A DNA stretch of 64,000 bases from Sclerurus mexicanus. Its lineage: Eukaryota > Chordata > Aves > Passeriformes > Furnariidae. The stretch is taken from the NCBI GenBank assembly GCA_013396755.1, contig VWZF01007017.1:372001-436000 (forward strand), read 5' to 3'. Position numbers and translations under genes: made by a program. The notes under the pieces are model-generated. The model had not been told where the DNA came from. It did not search any database and was given only the letters and a program-made list of their open reading frames with translations. This document shows positions 35,183-46,872 of this stretch, in pieces (the stretch's first letter is position 1; each line of letters opens with the position of its first letter).

Positions 35183-38100
35183 GGGCAGGGCTCCAGCTGT
35201 GGTTGAGGAACTGTGTTAGCTGTTGCTTAGTGTCCATCATGTGGTGTCCCCTCAGGCACCATCCCCCTGGGCACACCTCACAGCTGGAGCGCAGGGACTG
35301 CATTTGGGTATTGGAGGTTGATTTATGGACAGTATTTCCCCATTCCTGACATGAAGAGTCACAGGCTGGCAACCAGCAGGGACAAGAATGTTCCAAAATG
35401 CACTCAAGCATGTCTTGTTAGGAATGAGCTTGTGCTGGGAGAGCCTGTAACACATCTGCTCAGGCATCGTCATGGGCTCTGCTTTCTGACAGGTGGAAGT
35501 TTATCTCTGAGAAGCTGGCTACCTGCAGAGGGGGAAGGTTCATTTTATGCACCACAGTGAGAAATTGAAGCGTGCATCCAAAACTGATGCTTTTACAGAG
35601 TCGACACCTCTCATCTCAAGGCAGCTCATCTCCTGATCTGCTGCAGCCCAAAGATTTGGCGTTTCTTGTGACATCCTGCCTGTGACACGAGTTTTGTTGG
35701 GTTCTGTTTGTTTGTTTACTTATTTGCATACTAAAAGCCTTGAAAGAACTCGGAGGAATGTCTGCACACTCCTGTTATGCCACTGTGTAATGATCTGGGA
35801 TGTGGCACAACTTCTTGGGTGATACGGTAACCACGTCATGTTTGGTAAATTGAGGGTTTAGTTGTGTGAGTCAACAAATTTAATTTCTTGGGTAATAAAC
35901 TGCTCAGCAATGATTTCTGATTCATCCCTTTCTTGCTTTAGAAGGTGCATGAGGACCACAGGGAACCCATGTTGGTGGTGATCCTGCACTGGGCACGAAG
36001 GGACACCCGCTGTACCCATCTGTGTGCCCCGAAGCAGCTGATGTCACTCACCCCTGGGAACAAGAGGTATTCACAGCTGTAGCTCACCCTGCTGTGGGGT
36101 GGATCTTCACAAAGTCAGAGTAGCTGAAGCCTGGGGTCAGATATGTTCACCTCTCACCTGGGGTCTGGTTAATTCTATCAATGACTCCAGGTCTCTGCTC
36201 CTCATTTAACTTCTTCGGGCCTTTCAGGCCTTCTGCTGGCCCTCTTTCAGCTTGCTGCAGCAGGCCAACATTCTCGATGGCTCAGGAAATGCACCCACCT
36301 GTAGGTCAGTGTACAGTGCCTGTTGGAGTGCGGTGCGGAATTATCCTGCCCAGGCTGCACACAGAATGGTGCCTGTGGAGCTTTCCAAGCAGAAGTGAAA
36401 AAGCCATGACAGACAATCAACATTTTTAACATGTTGTTCTAATATCCTGAGCTTTTCTTTCTCTTCTTGTTTTTGTTTTGTGTTGTTTCCCTTCCGTTTT
36501 ACACCTGCTTGAAAAAAAAAGGCGTTTTTCATTCAAGACAACTGTGCCACCTTTCTCCCAGGGCAAGGCTGGCTTGGATGCAGACACCGGAGATGGAGGC
36601 TCACTCCTGACTTCCTGAGGATGACACAAGCTCTTCCAAAAGTTCCATTTGAAATCCAAGCTGTCATCTCATTTTCAGGGGTTTTGCTTTCCTCTGCCTT
36701 TCTTTCTGGTTCTCTCTGCTCTGCACACGTGTGCACACACCGTGCAGGTACTAACGTGTCATCGGCTTAGAACTGCCCTGTGCTGCTTTTTTCAGCCTAC
36801 CTGTGTTCTCCATTCAAGATATGAGATGGTTTTTGATACAAGAGGGAGGAAAACACCTCCATGAACATGCAAATAGAATTTGAAGAGAAAACTAATTCTG
36901 AGGCACATCCAGCTCCCATCTGCCCTTGACAAAGTCAACACCTTGCAGGGTCTGACACAGAATCAGGAACTTTCCATCTCAAGGTTCTTTAAACTGTTAA
37001 GACTGTAACAGCATGAGAAACATATCCATCTTCTTATATTTTCTCTCCTACCTTCACAGACATCCCAGACTCCCAACGACCTGGAGTTACTGATGGTTGG
37101 TGTGACCACCATCTGAGTATGTGCGTGTAACATATAATATCTAAACTGGAACTGTAACTTGTTCCAATTATCCATCTTTGCTCTATTTACAGCAGTGACA
37201 CTTTTTAATATTGCTGCTTCTTATTCATCTTTGCTAAATTTACAGTAGTGACAGTTTTTAATATTGCAACTTCTTTTCCTGCAACAGGCACTTACGGGTC
37301 TCTGTCTGACTGAGATGAAACTCTTAGGAGTGGTGAGAAACGCTCAGCTCAGTCCACCAGCGGAGAGATCTCCGTGCAAGGAGCTTCCCAGGGCAGATAA
37401 TGAAGAAATATGGACCTGTTTGGGTATGCAGCTGCATCAGCGCAGATGACTCACCCTTTGATCGAGAGTAATTTGAAGTAAGGATCCGCCTTTAAATGAA
37501 GCAAAGTATCAATGTAAATTAAAACAGGAAGAGCAGCGCAGCATGTTGGTCCCAGACCTACTACTGACTCCACTAAGGACAAGACCGGACTCATTATGTA
37601 CCCAATTAACCAGACCCAGCACTGGGAGCTGGTGCAGGACAGAGGGAGGTGGCAAGAGAGCAGGCACTGGGTCACCATTCCCACTGTGCCTCGCCAAGGT
37701 TCTCCCATGGTCTCTGGGGAAAGACTTCACCCAAACTTACCTTCACCTGTCATCTGATAGCAAGATTAACCTTCATCCAAATTTTAAACATGCAGAGTAT
37801 TAATTTATCCATAATCCAGATTAACACAATGTATGGAGAGGCTGATGGACAGCAGCATCCGGAGCACGAGGGGTGAGGAGGAAAGGTGATGGTTGCACCT
37901 ACCAACAATTATTGTGTAGAGCTCATTTCTGGCACAGCACCCAAAGCTGGGAGGGCTGAAATGCCTTCTTTGTCCCTTGTGGATTTGCCAGTTTGGCTTT
38001 AAATCAGCAGCACAGAAACATAGTTGCAGGACTGATGTTAATGCAAGGATTGTGCTGAGATCTCTCTCAAACCAGCACCAGAACAGGAAGCAGGCTCTCG

Positions 38101-39217
38101 TCAGCAGAATGATCCCAAGCAAGCGCTTTGGTGCCAGGGGTTAATGCCAGCACCAGAGAGGGATGAGTCTCTTATGATCATCCTCATTTTTCCATTCAGT
38201 TTTATAACCCTTCCTAATGGGCTCTGAGAGCTTGGGAAGTGACAGAGTTACATAACGATGGAGACAGTACATAGATAAATAGCTCTGAAACTCCTAAGGG
38301 GAAAAAGAGGAACGTGCTCTGTGCTGGCCTGATCTCCAAGTTCCTGAAGCAGTTCTGAATTCTTGCCTCTTGAATTAGCTTTTAATCTAAAAGTAACACT
38401 CCAGAACAAACCTCAGTATTTGGGAATTATATTTATTCATAAAAGTCCAAGTGATAAATATCTTGTCAACTAATCTGAGATGTATGAGGGCGCACAAGGA
38501 AGCGACGGATGGTTGAGTACCAAACACACCGGTGTTATCAGCCTCTGTCTCTCGCGTGGTAAATGAAGGGGTGCGAATGGGTGCGATATCATCACATTTT
38601 TATTTATTGTTTGGTCCTCTGTCCTGTCCTGGTAATAGAGTTTTAAACAAATTGCAGCTTGTTCATCAGCATGGCTGATGTGGAAGAAGCCCAGCGCCCA
38701 TCCAGGCTGGAGGGAGGAGGAAGCCTGGACGGCAGTGGAGGAGGGTGTGGGCAGGAAGGACCCCCAGCATTCCTGTCCCCAAGGGGCTGACAGTGGGGGC
38801 TGAACAGAGATACAATTCAGCCCCCTCCACTCATCTACCAAGGTACTGTTTTCTGACTCCAGGTTTACATTTTATCATGGCATGAAACAAACCCTCCTGT
38901 ACCTTCACCAGACATTTCTGGTTTATTCCTGCCAGTACATTTCTGAGAGCCTGGATGCTCAGAAGCCTGGGAAGTACCTCAGAGGTTCAGATAAAAGGAT
39001 TTAAGAACATGGTGGGCAATTCTGGAAACCTTCTTTAAGGGTAAAACTGCTAAAGATTAACAAGACAGAAGAAACTAGCCAGGACTTGATCCTGCATCGT
39101 GGTCCTGGAGGAGAGCTCCAGCTCCAGTGTCAGACCTAGCAGGGAATTCTATTGAAAATTTCATTCCCTGGTGAAGAAAAGTTGTAACAACAATTACACC
39201 AGCACAGACAAACAGCT
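35183..39217. other. Unique sequence with one 53-bp tandem duplication
   Basis: No gene is supported. Open frames stay at or below about 123 residues and have no domain. The 53-bp duplication at 37173 is entered separately. AT-rich parts lie at 35.65-35.95, 36.4-36.5 and 38.35-38.65 kb. Confidence 0.6.
37173..37278. repeat. 53-bp tandem duplication, two diverged copies
   Basis: Copy 1 (37173-37225) and copy 2 (37226-37278) share CATCTTTGCT, ATTTACAG(C/T)AGTGACA and TTTTTAATATTGC, with about eight differences in 53 positions. The unit has no obvious relation to a mobile element. Confidence 0.9.
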
Positions 39218-39542
39218 AAACTCCCCAACAGGAGGGTGGAGCCAGGTAGGGGCTGGGCTCTGCTCCCAGGGAACAAGGGACAGGACAAGAGGAAACAGCC
39301 TCAGGCTGTGCCAGAGTAGGTTTAGGTTGGATATACTGAAAATTTCTACATGGAAAGGGCTGTCCAGCCCTGGCACAGCTGCCCAGGGCAGTGGTGGAGT
39401 CCCCATCCCTGGGGGGAATTAAAAGCCATGTAGATGTGGCACTTGGGGACATCAGTTAGTGGTGGCCTTGGCAGTGCTGGGAAATGGTTGGACTTGATGA
39501 TATGCAAGGGTTTTTCCAACCTGAACAATTCTGTGTTCTGTA
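39218..39542 (+). repeat. CR1 LINE, 3' end fragment (plus orientation)
   Basis: A fairly complete 325-bp 3' region. It includes TGGAGCCAGGTAGGGGCTGG, GGGACAGGACAAGAGGAAAC, CTCAGGCTGTGCCAGAGTAG, TGGCACAGCTGCCCAGGGCA, GTGGTGGAGTCCCCATCCCT, CATGTAGATGTGGCACTTGG, TGGCAGTGCTGGGAAATGGT and GGACTTGATGATATGCAAGG. It ends TTTTTCCAACCTGAACAATTCTG. This is the same 3' class as the minus copy at 4409 and differs from the CCATGGCAGGG class. Confidence 0.95.
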
Positions 39543-40701
39543 AACACAGTGAAATTCTGCTGTGTGTGCAGACCTCGGGCACATTTGTGTAACCACGGGC
39601 ATGGCGAGGGGCACAGAGCTGGGCACCAGCTGCTGCCCCCCATCCCCACCTCTCCGCTCCGCTCTTCTCGTGGGCACGTCGGTGTCTCCACGTGTGCATC
39701 GCGTCCACACGAAATGAACACAGCAGCCAGTTCCTGGAAGGAAATAAGTGCTCGGAAAGCCAAGGATTAGATTATTTACAGTGTCCTGTATTTTAATGTC
39801 AAAATACATCCCCAGCACAGCAGCGGGGAACAGGAATTTTTGAGGGATTTGGGACACTAACAGAGATGTAACGCTGATCGAGATGAATGACCCAGACTGA
39901 TGAAATATTTTTTAAAAACCTTTCTCAAGAACTACAGTTAGGAAACTGGAAATAAATTGTGTGCTCTGGCAGAAGTGATTTCTATGCAAAATACAGTAAA
40001 CAAATAGAAGAGGTTACCAGAAAAAGAATGAATTAAATAATGTTTTATTGAGAGCCCCACTGAGGTGTTCTAAAATATCCAGTCTAAGACACAAATGCTA
40101 AAAATACCCAGAAGTGTCAGATGAAGTAAACTGGAAGGTTGAAAAAAAAAAGTTTTAACCAATTTTGTTGTGCTAATGGAAGTACCACCAGGTAAATACA
40201 TTCAGCTCAGGCACTTGAGAGCTTCAAGGACAAGTTCAGGTTGAGTTTATGAAGTTTTTGTTTTGAATTTAATCTCTCTAATTATTTTAATAATTAAAAA
40301 TGTTCTGCAAAAGCAGGTTGTAATTAGCTAATTATTTGCTCTGTTTATGTTTCCTGCTTACTTATGCATTTTTATTATTCTCCTAAACTTGAAGAGAAAC
40401 TCTTCAGAAGTGTTGGTGTCTCCATCTTGAGGTGTCTGGTGGGGAAGGGTTGGCACATCCACGCTTTCTCTTTTGGGGGCAGAGTCCTGTCCTGCCTGTC
40501 CTGCTGAGGCACTACACGGCCACAGCCACGGCCACAGCTCTTGCTCCCAGCAGGGCAGGTGTGCTCGTGGCTCCTGCCGGCAGTGAGGCTTCGGCTGGAG
40601 CCACAGGGAGCTCAGTCCCGCTTCCAGTCAGCCGTTACCTCGACAGCTCTGGGAAGTTACGTGGCTCCTCGTTCATCTGGCATAGAAACAAACACACTGA
40701 A
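39543..40701. other. Unique AT-rich sequence with TAATTA cluster
   Basis: No gene is supported. From about 39.85 to 40.4 kb the DNA is AT-rich and holds the TAATTA cluster entered below. The next 300 bp are GC-richer, with a small CpG-containing run near 40510-40680. Confidence 0.6.
40279..40334. promoter_or_regulatory. Candidate homeodomain-binding cluster (four TAATTA cores)
   Basis: TAATTA occurs at 40279-40284, 40291-40296, 40321-40326 and 40329-40334, all within 56 bases. TAATTA is the palindromic core bound by many homeodomain factors (LIM, Paired-like and ANTP classes), and closely paired cores allow dimer binding. High local A+T raises the chance rate, so function is inference only. 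Conservation in other birds would be the key test. Confidence 0.35.
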
Positions 40702-40875
40702 CACTGGCACAGGTTGCCCAGAGCAGCTGCCCCGTCCCTCAAAGTGTTCAAGCCCAGATTGGAGGGGGCTTCAACCAAGATGGGATAGTGGAAGGTGCCC
40801 CTGCTCATGGCACGATGTGAAACAAGTTGGGCTTTAAGGCCCTTTCCAACCCAAACTACTCTGTGATTCTATGCT
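40702..40875 (+). repeat. CR1 LINE, short 3' end (plus orientation)
   Basis: It begins at CACTGGCACAGGTTGCCCAG and runs through GTTCAAGCCCAGATTGGAGG, ATAGTGGAAGGTGCCCCTGC and TTTAAGGCCCTTTCCAACCC to the tail CTCTGTGATTCTATGC. The block where GGAGCAACCTGG is expected reads TTCAACCAAGATGGG, so it has diverged locally. Confidence 0.93.
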
Positions 40876-42561
40876 TTTCTTCCAGTGCGTGCCTTCCCCG
40901 CCCAGGGCAGGAGATATTTCCTTATGGAGCGTGCTGCTCCCTTCCAGCCCTGCAGAAAAGTCTCCCTGGCTTTACCTGTCCCACACAGCTTCTAATGGCT
41001 TTTTTCCTCCCTCTTTGCCAGAGAACTGGACATTGCCTTGATAAAGGAGGTAACAGAGAAAAAGTGGCTCTCTCACTTTCCTCCTTATCTCCCTCTCTGC
41101 TGATGTTGCTCTTGCAGCACATCACAGTGGTGGCTGACGTGGGAGCAGGGGTGCTGGGAGGAAGGACACTGTGAACTGCTCCTCAGGCAAGGAGAGCAGC
41201 GGTGCTCCAGCTGTCCTTTTGTCCTGGTGTAAGGGCTGCAGAAAGCCTGGAGCATAGGCAAATCACAGCTCCCTGTCCATGCTAAACCCTCAAGGAAGGG
41301 TTGGATGAAGTTGTAAGTCCCTTCTCAGCACTGCAGAGCTCCCACAGTCCTTCTCCTAGTCAGAGACCAGTGGAGGAAGACTGGAAAAAAGAGTATGTGA
41401 ATGAATTCCGGAGAAAACAAGATGGGGTGAAATGTCTCCATATACAGGAAGCCTTAGGACATTTATTGCTAATACATAACAAAGATAGTCAAACATAGAT
41501 AAATGACAGCTTTGATGAGCCTTTATTGCACAATTCTTTGCACCTCATTAAATATGAAGAATAAAAGAAGAGTAGAGGACTCCAAAGGCAAATCTGCAGA
41601 CACCGCTAATGAATGACAAGGAATCTGAAGGCAAAGGGCAGGTTTGGACACATCTGAGTCACCACTGTCATAACAAGCATGTGTGCCTTGCAGGAGGTGA
41701 AATGTGCAAATGGGAAAGAGGAAGAAGTACTGGAAGGAGGGGGGTTTCTTGGTCAGTGCTTCGGGGAATGGAGCCCATTTGGTACTTAAATTCATTATAG
41801 GGCAAACTCAGATATAGGCACATTCCAGCACTGGAGGAGAAAAAACTTTCATTGATAAAATTCTCCTAAGCTGTGATTGCCTCATACTTGTCAGCACTCA
41901 GCCCAGTGCTGGATCTCATCTGCGCTGTAATGAGAGAGACTGTGAAGAGAAGGACTACACAGGAGCAGGCAGATAAAAGGGGAAGGGCTGCCTTTCACTG
42001 CCACTGTGTCCCTTCAGAGCCGGTGCCCTCCTTCGCACAGTGCCCGTGTCACGTTGATCAGCACGTTCACTGTGACGCTGGGAGCTGCTCACTGAATGTG
42101 CCATGTCCGAGCTGTACGTCCCGGACATGTGACTGAGATCCCTGCAGGTGGCAGAGCCGCCTGTGAGACTGCACTGTGGCACCGGCGCAGATTATGGCCA
42201 TCGCAGCACCTCCCACTCTGATCCCCTGCTGGAGGAGCAGTTGGGTAATTGGGATGTTTTCCACCTTCACTTGGACAGCAGGAAAATGCTCCATTTTCCT
42301 GGCACTTGCCAGGACTGCTCCTGCCAGATGATGCTCAACACAAACCCTCTGCACCAGGGCTTGCCAGAGGCAGTGCCATGGTGGGGAACTCCAGGGGCCA
42401 GGGAGGCTGGTGCAGAGGCATGATCGGAGATGCCAGGGCAGCACGGGCATGGTGATGGAACCAGCAGTGCGGGAGATTCCTGGGGCACCTTGCAGGTGGG
42501 CTGGCTCACAGCACATGCCTGGCATATGGGACTGGGGAGACCTACCACTGCCTCTCTGATT
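40876..42561. other. Unique sequence, no gene seen
   Basis: No coding region or repeat of note is supported. A moderately GC-rich patch at 41.98-42.5 kb yields overlapping open frames on both strands without domains. Confidence 0.6.
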
Positions 42562-42712
42562 TCATGGAATAACAGAACGGTTTGAGTTGGAAAGGACCTT
42601 AAAGGTCATCTTGTTCCACCCCACTGCCATGGGCTGGGACACCTTCCACTAGACCAGGTTGCTCCAAGCCCCGTCCAACCTGGTCTTGAACACTTCCAGG
42701 AATGGGACATCC
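42562..42712 (-). repeat. CR1 LINE, short 3' end (minus orientation)
   Basis: On the plus strand the reversed tail TCATGGAATAACAGAACGG leads into GTTTGAGTTGGAAAGGACCT, TAAAGGTCATCTTGTTCCAC, CTGCCATGGGCTGGGACACC, TTCCACTAGACCAGGTTGCT and CCCCGTCCAACCTGGTCTTG. It ends at CTTCCAGGAATGGGACATCC. This copy is close to consensus and thus fairly young among those here. Confidence 0.95.
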
Positions 42713-44387
42713 CTTTGCACCCCTTCCCAAGGGAACAGTCCCCGTTATCACCACTGCAGAATGTTTTGCCTGCTCCAGTTCAGCCTCTCCAGCTGCACCT
42801 GAAGGGCTTTATTTTTAATGCAAGATTTTTATTTTTTTCTACATGTGGAGTTCATCTGTTTACTTGCTTGAGGAGCTTAGAAAAGTCCCAAGGGAGCATG
42901 TGTTCCTCTGCATACCCATTTCCTACCTCGAATTACACTATCAAGGCTTTCTGTAGCCTTCCTGGGATTTAAAATTAAACCAGAACATGAATATTGATAC
43001 CAGTACCCTACTCCTTAGTGCAGACAGGACATAGTCTCACCTGAGGGGATGAGGAGGAGGAAGGCAGCCCAGCTGAGCCAGTCATGGATGGCTTCATCCT
43101 CCCTGCTGTGTCCATTCATGGGCTGTGTCACAGCTCAGCTGTGGTTGTCTGTTGTCTCTGCTGTGTCAGTCCCCTGTGCATCCAGAGCCACCTTTCCTCA
43201 GCCCCACCATGGGCTTCTGCCCATCCTGAAGAGATTCACCAGCAGAGGTTGGACCATCTGAAAAGGAAAGAGTGCCCAGCAGGTGAAGGGGTGGGAGGAC
43301 CCCTGCTGCTCTCCCTGGTTGATGCTCTGTCCCTGACACTGTGGTTTCCATCCATACTCTGTACCAGGCTGTATCCATCCCTGACATCCCTGACAAATGA
43401 GTGGAGTGGCTGGTCTGTGCAGCACTCCCCAAAGAGTCCACATCTGTGGGAAAAACCAAGGGCCTGGATGAGCTACCCAAGACTTCAGTGATACATTAAG
43501 AAGGGAAAGAGAAGGACTAATGACAGAGATGCAGGAAACTGTAATTGCTGCTCCATGCACGGCTGGAATGACGCAGCTATTAGAAGCAAAACACTTGCTC
43601 AGCCCTGTCCTTTCACAGCTCATTTTGAGGACACACTATGCAGGAAAACATGCCAAGAGCTCATGGCTGCATTTCAGTGCAGCGGTGTCGATGTATTTCA
43701 GGAGAAAAGAAATCCCCTTTGGAGTGCTGTTCCTTTGGAGGACGTGTGGCACTGTATTATCTCTGCATCTGCCTGTGCCGAATCAGGGCTGTGGTGTCAC
43801 CCTGAGCTCATCTGGATCCACTTGTCACTGCCAGTAGTGACAGAGCAATGGAGTGAGTCTGTTTGAGATGAAATCCCAAAGTTAGTGGTGAGAATCAGCT
43901 GAAGGGAGTGACTCTGGCTCTTTGCAGTGAGATCAGCTGGTGTGGGGTGTCTGACAGGGCCCACCTGCTCACACCACAAGGTAGGAGTCAGCCCCACCAG
44001 TGCTGCTGCTGTGGTGCAGCAGCAGGGAAGTGTCCCTGGTCCAGGGTCCAAACAGGGCTGGGGTTTTGGGATGGTGTGCACCCATGGGAGCCAGAGCCAG
44101 GCAGCAACAGGCAGTGCCACCACCCTCAGGGACACAGCCTCTGGCAGAGAAATGCTCCTACACCACCTTGTCTCCCCACTCACTGAGCAGTATCTGCGCA
44201 CTGAGATGGGAACAATGCTCCAGCCCAGTGGGAGCCTTCCTGCAGGATCAGTGTGTGGAAAGGAAGGAAAAACCTGGACACAGGCAGAATCTGTCACCAT
44301 TCACAAGAGACAGGATTTCCTGCAATGCCTTTGGCAGTTGGATCCTTTCCACAGCCCTGCCCTGGCACCTCATGAGCCACCATTCAG

Positions 44388-44513
44388 CTGCTGGTGTGGA
44401 AGGGGGTGCTGGTGTGAGCAGAGGATACTGGTGTGAGCAGGAGTGCTGTGGTGGACAAGAGTGCTGGTGGGGACAGCGATATTGGTGTGGGTGGGGATGC
44501 TGGTGTGGGTTGG
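44388..44513. repeat. Minisatellite, 18-19-bp unit, about 7 copies
   Basis: Units of the form TGCTGGTGTGRGYRGGGA follow one another: CTGCTGGTGTGGAAGGGG, GTGCTGGTGTGAGCAGAGG, ATACTGGTGTGAGCAGGAG, TGCTGTGGTGGACAAGAG, TGCTGGTGGGGACAGCGA, TATTGGTGTGGGTGGGGA and TGCTGGTGTGGGTTGGCT. The G-rich strand is the plus strand. It produces a C/W/V/G-rich stretch in every spurious frame that crosses it. Confidence 0.9.
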
Positions 44514-45097
44514 CTGCGGTGGCTGTGCCAGGCTCCTGTGCCTCGCCCATCCCATCATGCAGAAGGGGTTTTGCCCTGGGCACGCTTCCAGAGCTGCTTT
44601 GTCTTTGTAAAGGATAGCCCAGTCACAGGCTTATTCAGTTCCCTCGAGGTGTCAGCTTTTGTTTGTGTTCCTAATTACTCTGGGATTCCTGTTTGCACGC
44701 TGCTCCCTGGCTCTGCAGCTCCAGCCTGGCAAAGGCGTGGGGCGCTGAAGCCTTGCCTGATTAAAGCCATGTCCTCACAGCTGGTTCTGCGCATCCTGAT
44801 ACACGTGGTGTTTCACCTCTGTTCCCACTGTGGTTCATCCCTCCCTTCCCCACTGGTTCTATCCTTTACCTTAACCCCTGCGATCCCTCTGGCACCACTT
44901 CGGCTGCGCACATGGCAATCATCCCTTGGGTCACCACCCTGGAGCCTCACAGCCTTCTGCTGGAGCCCAACATGGTGGGACACCAGCCTGCGGAATCCCC
45001 AGCATTTCTCAGGGCTTTTTCTTCTTCCTTCCCTTCCTCAGCATCCAGCCCCCCAGGCCCAGCACGTTGCTGAACCCAGCTGCGGATCCTCCGTCGC

Positions 45098-45117
45098 CTC
45101 TCTCCCCTCAGGTAAGG
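45098..45117 (+). promoter_or_regulatory. Candidate recursive (zero-length exon) splice motif
   Basis: A pyrimidine tract CTCTCTCCCCTCAG ends at 45111 and is followed directly by GTAAGG. This is the juxtaposed 3' splice site and 5' splice site arrangement of recursive splice sites known in long vertebrate introns. It could equally be the donor end of an unseen exon, or chance. Confidence 0.2.
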
Positions 45118-45996
45118 AATTATGTCCTGCAATTATTTTCTCTCCTCTGACATAGTTGCTGTAACAATGTGCCTATGAATTGCTTTTGCAGACAAATAGA
45201 GCCGGCCTGTTCCTGAGGAAATAACTGCACACACCTACATAAGTTCTTCCCCCTTTGTCTCCAGTGCTCCCTGTCTTCCCTCAGCTATCTGATGGGCTTC
45301 CCACTGCTCATTTCACACTCCTCCTCCTCCTCTGCATCCTGTTATCCAAGTTTGTTTTGCTCATTCTTCAGATAATCCAGTGCAGTCCTCTCTACAAGGG
45401 AGGGAAGAAAGAAACTCCTGATTTTCCACAATCTACCGTGGGCTCTGAAGCCCTTAAAATAATTCTGCTCACTGAGGGTCTGCCTTTGTTCTCAAAACAG
45501 CTGAATAACGATTAGACTCCCCAAATAAGAGCTCTTCCATGAGGGCAGGAAGCAGCATCCACAGGGTTGATGGCTTGGGGATGGGGAACAGATTTGGAAA
45601 ACGTGAATTCATCAGGCAGTTGGGGTATCCCAAGAAATTATCTCCCCTGGGTAAGACTCATGTTAGACCTTACAGTACTCAGTGCGGAGCTGTGCCCAGC
45701 TTGGAGTTAAAGCTCCTGCCATAAACCCTGGGATGAATCTTTGTGTGAGCCTTACTCCAGTCAAGCTCTCCATGCTACAAGTGAGGCCATGCTGAAACTG
45801 AGCACCCAAGTGTAGCTGACCATGCCACCTGTCAGCATCCAGAGATCCTGGGGGCTTCTGGAGAGAGGATGGGTTCTTCTAGAAGCTGTGGCAGAAGTGT
45901 TTGAATTTTAAAAAAGATGAAATCATTTCTACCATGAGTTTTCTTCACCTTGGTTGGCGGTCACTGCCCTCACATAACAACCTGCCGCTCCATTTC

Positions 45997-46110
45997 CACT
46001 GCCTTGGGCAGCCTGTTCCAGGGTCTGACAACAATTTTGGGGAAGGAATTGTTTTTAATATCCAATCTAAACCTCCTCTGGCACAATTTGAAGCCATTTC
46101 TTCTTGTCCA
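45997..46110 (-). repeat. CR1 LINE, internal 3'-region fragment (minus orientation)
   Basis: The plus strand shows CCACTGCCTTGGGCAGCCTG, TTCCAGGGTCTGACAACAAT, TTTTAATATCCAATCTAAAC, CTCCTCTGGCACAATTTGAA and GCCATTTCTTCTTGTCC. This is the reverse of the CR1 segment running from GGACAAGxxGxAATGG to TGGAACAGGCTGCCCAxGG. The final part and tail of the element are missing on the left side, so it has lost its 3' end. Confidence 0.9.
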
Positions 46111-46828
46111 TCATGTGGTGCACCCCCATCTTTGTGCTGCTTCAATTAAGTAGAGATATAGATATACAGATAAAATTCACTGGGAGCTGAAGTTGCTGAT
46201 TCAGGCTGGAAAAGCCTGAGCACTCATTAATGGAAAGATAACACTAACAATATGTTTCTTCTCCAAAGAATGACAGTCAGTTAATGCTGGTGGGGACCAA
46301 ACGCTCATCACACACATCACAGATACATCAGATCGCTGCTCTGTCTGTACTTGGGTTTGCCTCCATGGTGTAAGTGTATTACAGTGTTCAGAGGAGCATC
46401 AGCGCATCATTCCCATTCCTCCCGCTAAAGGAGCAGCTGATGGGAGGCTACAAAAAGGCACTGGAATTCAATTGCCGGCACATTAGGTTTTTTGACATTA
46501 GGACTTGCACTATATATTTCAATTCTGTATTCTGTCAGTAAGTAACAAATGCTGAATTATCTCCTGCCTTCGACATACACCACTGGAATCCATTTCAAGT
46601 GCTAAATGATGTATTAATAAAGCCTGATTTTCCAGCTGCGTTTCTGAACTCCAGCCACCGGCACCAGGACAAGCGCTGCCAATCAAAGGAGACTGTCCTC
46701 GCTCCTTGGCAAGGAAAGGTTAATTGGATGTACGGCACAAAAGGATCAGGAGCGTGAGGCATCTATGGCAGGTTTGTTCTGGCTTCAAAGTCAGATATCC
46801 CACCCCCTTTCCTGCACACACCACTCAG

Positions 46829-46872
46829 ATGCAGCCGGCAGCCCCGGTGCCAGTTTTCACGGACACCGCCAG
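46829..46872 (+). other. Candidate small exon (44 nt) starting with ATG
   Basis: A pyrimidine-rich run and CACTCAG precede an ATG at 46829. The segment stays open for 14 codons (MQPAAPVPVFTDTA) and ends AG|GTAAGC at 46872/46873, a good donor. It has four CpG in 44 bases in an otherwise CpG-poor area. It could be an internal exon or an alternative first coding exon, and I do not recognise the peptide. Matching acceptor and donor words also arise by chance at this scale. Confidence 0.22.

Larger units (their letters stand above)
42713..45996. other. Unique sequence with minisatellite and splice-like site; no gene accepted
   Basis: This interval holds the longest open frames of the window (240 residues at 44433-45155 and 205 at 44000-44617, both plus, in different overlapping frames). 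Their translations are low in sequence logic, partly repeat-derived from the minisatellite at 44388, and carry no domain I recognise. Frames on the other strand overlap them too. The region is GC-richer than its surroundings, which makes chance open frames common. Confidence 0.55.

Noticed and set aside
44000..44617. 205-residue plus-strand open frame
   Set aside because: Overlaps the 240-residue frame in another phase; its C/W/G-rich part is translated minisatellite.
44433..45155. Longest open frame in the window, 240 residues, plus strand
   Set aside because: No domain recognised, odd composition, start inside a minisatellite, and other frames on both strands are open over the same GC-richer DNA. 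Likely chance.
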